A stretch of 12,167 bases of DNA from Lunasporangiospora selenospora (taxonomy: Eukaryota; Mortierellomycota; Mortierellomycetes; Mortierellales; Mortierellaceae): assembly GCA_015680635.1 (NCBI GenBank), contig JAABOA010000565.1:1-12167 (forward strand). The letters are read 5' to 3'. The notes beneath the pieces were generated by a model. That model was given only the letters and a program-made list of their open reading frames with translations, was not told where the DNA came from and ran no database searches. This document shows, in pieces, positions 8,258 to 12,167 of the stretch. How positions within the stretch are numbered: position 1 is the stretch's first letter; every line of letters begins with the position of its first letter. A program made the translations under genes and the position numbers.

Positions 8258-9633
8258 ATGATTCGTACTACAGGGGCCGCGCGCGTAATCGCATCGAGGC
8301 ATTACGCCAGGCTCGTCTCTATTCCAACGACATGCCATCACCCTGTGACCACCCCCAGAGTTGCTCATCGATGGTTTTCCGTCTCCAAAGGAGCCGCCTC
8401 TTCCCTCAACAGCGGACTGATCCTAAGCAAAAAAGAAGAGGACTTTGACCATACCAGTAGCAATATCTGGTCCTCACCCGACTTGATTCAGGACATTGAA
8501 AACACCACCTTGATTCCGGATATCGTACCCGAACCAACAAGCATCAATGCCATCCTCGCTGGTGCACACTTTCTCCTAGAAGGAATTCATTCCGCAGGCC
8601 TTCCATGGTGGGCCACCATCTTTAGTGCCACGTTCCTTCTTCGAACCACCATTACTGCCCCAGTAGCCATATACCAACAACGCGCCATCGGCCGAATGAT
8701 GACCTTGACCCCTGTCCTACAGGCCTGGTTAGAGACATTGAAGGCCAGTGTTCGTATTGACCACAAGATCAAGGGCCACGACTTTTCTACCTACAATTCC
8801 GAAATCCAAAAGGCGGTAAGGGTTACTTGGATCAAAAGGCCATATGTTAAAGGTTCCTAACAGAGTCGCATTGTTGATAGACTCTAATATGCTGCTGTTA
8901 TTATTACTATAGTATCGCGCCAAGGTGAAGGAACTGTATTCGGCACATCACTGCAATCCACGAGTTAGTTTTCTTTTGCCTTGGGTTCAGATCCCATTGT
9001 TTGTGGCCATGTCCTTGACCATTCGAGGCATGGCCGGGTATCCTCTTCCATTTTTGGGTGACTCAAGTCTTCCCATCGAGGCTGGATTCATAGATGGAGG
9101 AGTATTGTGGTTCACGGATCTTACAGCGCCTGATCCCACTTGGATCATGCCAATCGCAATTGGTGCCGCCAATCTCTTGAACGTCGAGGTACTGAGAAAT
9201 GCCTTTGATCAACGATCCTGAACAGTGCACTTGACATGGCCTATTAACTCTATAATGTTTCCCTTTTCAAATAGTTGAACGGTATGATGCTAAGCAAGAC
9301 CCCGACACGCCAGCAGGTTATCTTTCGCAATGTGTTTAGGGTCCTGTCCATCAGCATGATCCCAATCGCTCACATAACACCAACGGTAAGGGGGTAGCTC
9401 GCCAACCCGAAAGAAGCCAAAGATTGACATAGGAATATTATTTGTAGAGTCCTGATCCATGTCCATTTATTTCTTTTGCTCCTGGTGTTTTCACTCTTTA
9501 GGCAATTGGCTTGTACTGGCTTTCCTCTGGGTGTTATAGTGTTGCCCAGAATTTAGCATTCAGAGTCCCAAGAGTCCGACAATGGCTTAAACTGCCTGCA
9601 CTCCCAAAAAAGATTGTCGGACAGCAGTCGTAG
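8258..9633 (+). CDS. COX18: Mitochondrial inner-membrane insertase Cox18 (Oxa1/YidC family)
   Basis: Four exons, 8258..8815, 8913..9188, 9275..9385 and 9502..9633, all joined in phase 0, encode 358 residues. Introns are 97, 86 and 116 nt with GTAAGG, GTACTG and GTAAGG donors. The first ATG opens an Arg-rich presequence with no acidic residues (MIRTTGAARVIASRHYARLV) ending near RWFS, fitting matrix import. GLPWWATIFSATFLLRTTIT (114-133) is the first insertase membrane segment, followed by YQQRAIG. Residues 205-223 (SFLLPWVQIPLFVAMSL) form a membrane helix. LWFTDLTAPDPTWIMPIAIG (251-270) is diagnostic of the Cox18 branch rather than Oxa1. The last two hydrophobic segments (ISMIPIAHITPTAIGLYWLS) complete the five-segment fold, and there is no long C-terminal ribosome-binding tail. 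Cox18 exports the C-terminal domain of Cox2 across the inner membrane for cytochrome oxidase assembly. Divergent from NUP84, convergent with the NOPCHAP1-like gene. Confidence 0.93.
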
Positions 9634-9790
9634 AGAGTTGAGATGAGAAAATATAGAGTTTTTAATGAAAATAGTGTACAACAGTAAGAATGTGTCGAAA
9701 AGAGAGAAAATGAAAAAAAAAAATGAGATGGGTGATGCAAAGAAAATGTTTTGGTAAATCGAGTCTATAGCCTCTGGATTCTGGTCCTTT
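9634..9790. other. Tail-to-tail spacer between COX18 and the NOPCHAP1-like gene
   Basis: 157 bp between two stop codons, A-rich on the plus strand (A11 at about 9713-9723). No canonical AATAAA is seen for either gene, so the 3' UTRs probably overlap or use variant signals. Confidence 0.6.
9661..9666 (-). terminator. Possible ATTAAA poly(A) signal of the NOPCHAP1-like gene
   Basis: On the minus strand ATTAAA, the common variant of the poly(A) hexamer, lies about 125 nt downstream of the stop codon and inside the presumed COX18 3' region. It is a weak call made on motif alone. Confidence 0.3.
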
Positions 9791-10549
9791 TCAGGGCTTC
9801 ATGACGACGTCCTCTTCATCTGAAGTTGAATGTTCGGCCATATCGGTATCGTTGTTGTTGTTATCATCGCTCAATGGCTCCTTGTCAGTATCCATCATGA
9901 CAATGCCTGGCTTTGCAGACATTGCTCCTGATTTGGCAGATCCAGGGTTAATGACAATTTCGTCCTCTGTGACATTCTTTTTCAAATCAAAGACTCCCAG
10001 TCCCAAGTCCTAGAACCAACAAAAGACGAGAGTGTAAGTAGTCTTGTCAAAAGAACAGCGGTTGGTGTACTAAAAAGTGAGTCTTCATTTTTACCATTTC
10101 AATATATTGCTCGCCGTCATTCTCGTCAATATTTTCAATGTCAACAGACTTGGGATCTTGTTTGATCTGCTGGTCCAACTGTTCGTTAGCCTCCTTCATC
10201 TTTGGAAGGAACGCCTCCAACCTAGAGAGCACTAGAGGAGGAAGGTAGAGATAAAAAAGAAATATGAGTCAAGATAAAAGCGTTGCAGGCAACGCAATGT
10301 TACCAACTCTGACTTTACTTACAGTCAGACTGCACTTTAAATGTTGTAGGCGCCGCAGTCGGTGCATTGGCTGGGGGCGCTGGTCGATTGTCACGCAGCA
10401 GGTTGCCTATATAATTCACATGCACAAAACTAAAAGTTAGATAAACTCGTTGCGAAAATTCCCAGCGACAATGCAAACAACCGTGCGTCATTGTTACTCA
10501 TACTGATGACTTCGTCTGTGGATGAGAGATCTAGAAGTGGGTTGGACAT
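9791..10549 (-). CDS. NOPCHAP1: NOPCHAP1-like (C12orf45/DUF4598) snoRNP assembly factor
   Basis: Complement join(9791..10009, 10095..10231, 10323..10406, 10504..10549) gives 486 nt, 161 residues; introns are 85, 91 and 97 nt with consistent phases. The start ATG at 10549 opens MSNPLLDLSSTDEVI. Residues about 17-43 are NLLRDNRPAP followed by an Ala/Pro linker and FKVQSDLLSRL. The core follows: AFLPKMKEANEQLDQQI (50-66), then VDIENIDENDGEQYIEM (73-89) and DLGLGVFD (90-97), which matches the conserved FLP.M...N..L and IENID pattern of the human C12orf45 family. The C-terminus is acidic and Asn-rich (DDNNNNDTD) and probably disordered. Human NOPCHAP1 links the R2TP chaperone to NOP58 during box C/D snoRNP assembly in the nucleus; the same role here is inferred from family membership only. 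It shares a 206-bp promoter with seryl-tRNA synthetase. Confidence 0.82.
10280..10295. repeat. Short perfect inverted repeat in an intron
   Basis: Arms GCGTTGC and GCAACGC, 7 bp each with an AG spacer, lie within intron 10232..10322 of the NOPCHAP1-like gene. It could fold into a small hairpin in the pre-mRNA; chance is also possible. Confidence 0.6.
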
Positions 10550-10755
10550 TGGTGGTAAAAAGGTAAAGTCTTTTCTGAGCATGGACTCCTCTCTGTAAAG
10601 GCTATCAAGCTTTTTTTTTTATGCGATCGTGGCTTTAAGGGGCTTGGCCCTGACTCAACTTCAAAACAGAGGTATAAAGAGTCTCGCTCTTCTTCCTCTT
10701 CCATTCAACACAATCTTCATCAGGAAGCACCACCCCCCTCGACCACAGAAACAAC
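10550..10755. promoter_or_regulatory. Divergent NOPCHAP1-like/SES1 promoter
   Basis: 206 bp between two start codons. A T10 run at 10611-10620 (a poly(dA:dT) element, which in fungi disfavours nucleosomes) lies in the middle, a TATA box for the synthetase at 10673, and a CT-rich then CA-rich leader (10682-10755) before its start codon. Confidence 0.65.
10673..10678 (+). promoter_or_regulatory. TATA box of SES1
   Basis: TATAAA lies 83 bp upstream of the seryl-tRNA synthetase start and is followed by a CT-rich stretch (CTCGCTCTTCTTCCTCTTCC) likely to hold the transcription start. The arrangement parallels MIX17. Confidence 0.6.
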
Positions 10756-12167
10756 ATGCTGGACATCAATATGTTCTTGGAGGAGCGCGGAGGCGAGCCC
10801 GAGCTCATTCGCGAGTCGCAGCGCCGCAGACGAAATCATTGCTCTCTATGAGGACTGGAAGACTAGTAGGTTTTAGTCTTTTTTTACCTTTAGCGTCGTC
10901 CTGCTACTCCAAAAGAACGAAATGGACAGCGCTTTTTTTTTTTTTATCCATTTCGCATGTAGCTGCAGGACTTGGCTAAGGGCTTCTGGATATTTCGTAT
11001 AGAACGAGCCGTTCGAGTTGATGATCAATTGACTCTTTCCTAGACTTTAACAATTTTTCAAAATTGGTTTTATTTCCACTGAACTATAGCTCGCTTCGGT
11101 CTTGACCAGTTGAACAAAAAGTCCAACCTCATCCAGAAGGAGATTGGCATGAAGATGAAGGTAGGGGATCTGATCTTGGCCAGCCTGTTTTTATGCTGAC
11201 AGATTTACATTAAGTTGATTTCTTTTATCAAGCAGGGGACTCACGCGCTTTTTTTTTTCTTTTTTAATCTTCTAATGATAATAGAAAAAGGAGGACGCTT
11301 CCGAGTTGATTCAGGCTCGTGTCGACTGCAAGAAGGAGCAGGAGGACGTGGAAGCTATCCTTAAGGAGAAGGAGGCCCTTTGGTCTGCCAAGTTGAACAC
11401 TGTTGGCAACATTGTCCACGACTCGGTCCCAATTTCGGATAACGAGGTGTGTAGTGGTGCAAATAAGTGAATCCGACATGACCTTAAGGAATTTGACCTG
11501 GTGAGACGATGAAAAAAGACTTAACTTGGATGATCTGCTCTATAATATAATAGGATAACAACGTTGTCGAGAGAGAGTACAACCACAACAACATTGCCCC
11601 CGTGCACAACACCAAGCTTTACTCCCACGATGAACTTCTCCACCGTCTTGGCGCATACGATCCCGAGCGTGGTCACAAGGTTGCCTCCCACCGTGGATAC
11701 TTCTTGGTTGATGCCGGTGTCGAGCTGAACTTGGCCTTGATCAACTATGGTCTCAGCTTTTTGGGCAGGCGCGGCTACAAGAAGCTTCAGACCCCCTACT
11801 TCATGAAGAAGGAGGCTATGGCACAGACAGCCCAGTTGTCCCAGTTTGACGAGGAGCTCTACAAGGTCTCTGGTGATGGTGAGGACATGTACTTGATTGC
11901 CACTTCTGAGCAGCCCATCTCGGCCTTCCACGCTAACGAGTGGTTCGAGCAGCCCAAGGAGCAGCTCCCCGTCAAGTATGCTGGTTACTCTACCTGTTTC
12001 CGTAAGGAGGCTGGTGCCGCTGGTCGTGACACATGGGGTATTTTCCGTGTCCACCAGTTCGAGAAGATTGAGCAGTTCTGCTTGACCGAGCCCGAGAAGT
12101 CGTGGGAGATGTTTGACCATATGATCCAGAACTCTGAGGAGTTCTACAAGTCGCTCGGTCTCTCGTA
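10756..12167 (+). CDS. SES1: Cytosolic seryl-tRNA synthetase, 3' end off window, exon 1 frameshifted
   Basis: Exons 10756..10865, 11090..11160, 11285..11446 and 11554..12167 (to the edge). The protein begins [20 protein letters not shown], the standard SerRS start. Exon 1 then changes frame: after SQRR (about 10828) family residues resume as [12 protein letters not shown] one frame over, about 23 nt short of the family pattern. The original frame stops at 10849. Later exons are intact. [10 protein letters not shown] to KKEDASEL belongs to the N-terminal tRNA-binding coiled coil. The class II catalytic core includes motif 1 around [16 protein letters not shown] (to about 11790), the ATSEQ serine-site motif (11899-11913), and motif 2 FRKEAG...[14 protein letters not shown] (11998-12078). 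Motif 3 is off window. SerRS charges tRNA-Ser, and tRNA-Sec where present, in the cytosol. Intron donors are GTAGGT, GTAGGG and GTGTGT. An essential gene with an early lesion suggests an assembly error or a second copy elsewhere. Confidence 0.95.

Noticed and set aside
8098-8448. Open frame of 116 codons overlapping the NUP84/COX18 promoter and COX18 presequence
   Set aside because: It is a shadow of the COX18 first exon in another frame, with no homology or targeting logic.
10629-10979. Plus-strand open frame of 116 codons across the SES1 leader and exon 1
   Set aside because: It runs out of frame through SerRS exon 1 and into its first intron, with no recognisable domain.

Overview
The window comes from an intron-rich fungal nuclear genome. 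The genes carry many short GT-AG introns (70 to 224 nt) with CTAAC/CTAAT-like branch sites, CT-rich leaders and microsatellites, and C-ending codons in the highly expressed genes. Gene content (Nup84/Nup107, Cox18, a CHCHD2/Mix17 homologue, a NOPCHAP1-like protein, cytosolic seryl-tRNA synthetase) and style suggest an early-diverging fungus, perhaps Mortierellomycota. That placement is inference; no species marker is visible.

Six protein genes lie strictly alternating in strand (-,+,-,+,-,+). From left to right: (1) a minus-strand ankyrin-repeat protein of unknown function, 1..1841, running off the left edge; (2) a 1.1-kb divergent intergenic region full of GA/CT microsatellites; (3) plus-strand MIX17/CHCHD2, two exons, 2941..3583; (4) a 577-bp tail-to-tail spacer; (5) minus-strand NUP84/NUP107, 16 exons including two microexons of 12 and 14 nt, 4161..8107; (6) a 150-bp divergent promoter holding a perfect CACATGTG palindrome; (7) plus-strand COX18, four exons, 8258..9633; (8) a 157-bp tail-to-tail spacer; (9) minus-strand NOPCHAP1-like gene, four exons, 9791..10549; (10) a 206-bp divergent promoter with a T10 tract and a TATA box; (11) plus-strand seryl-tRNA synthetase from 10756, running off the right edge, with an apparent frameshifting deletion of about 23 nt in exon 1.

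The genes are not a pathway cluster. Mix17 and Cox18 both serve mitochondrial inner-membrane and cytochrome oxidase biogenesis. Nup84 is a nuclear pore scaffold, the NOPCHAP1-like protein serves box C/D snoRNP assembly, and SerRS serves translation. All exon joins were derived by hand from reading frame, splice consensus and phase; each complete model sums to a whole number of codons. I found no mobile element, CRISPR array, virus-like gene or RNA gene, and no new multigene system. The items most worth a second look are the SerRS lesion and the NUP84 microexons.
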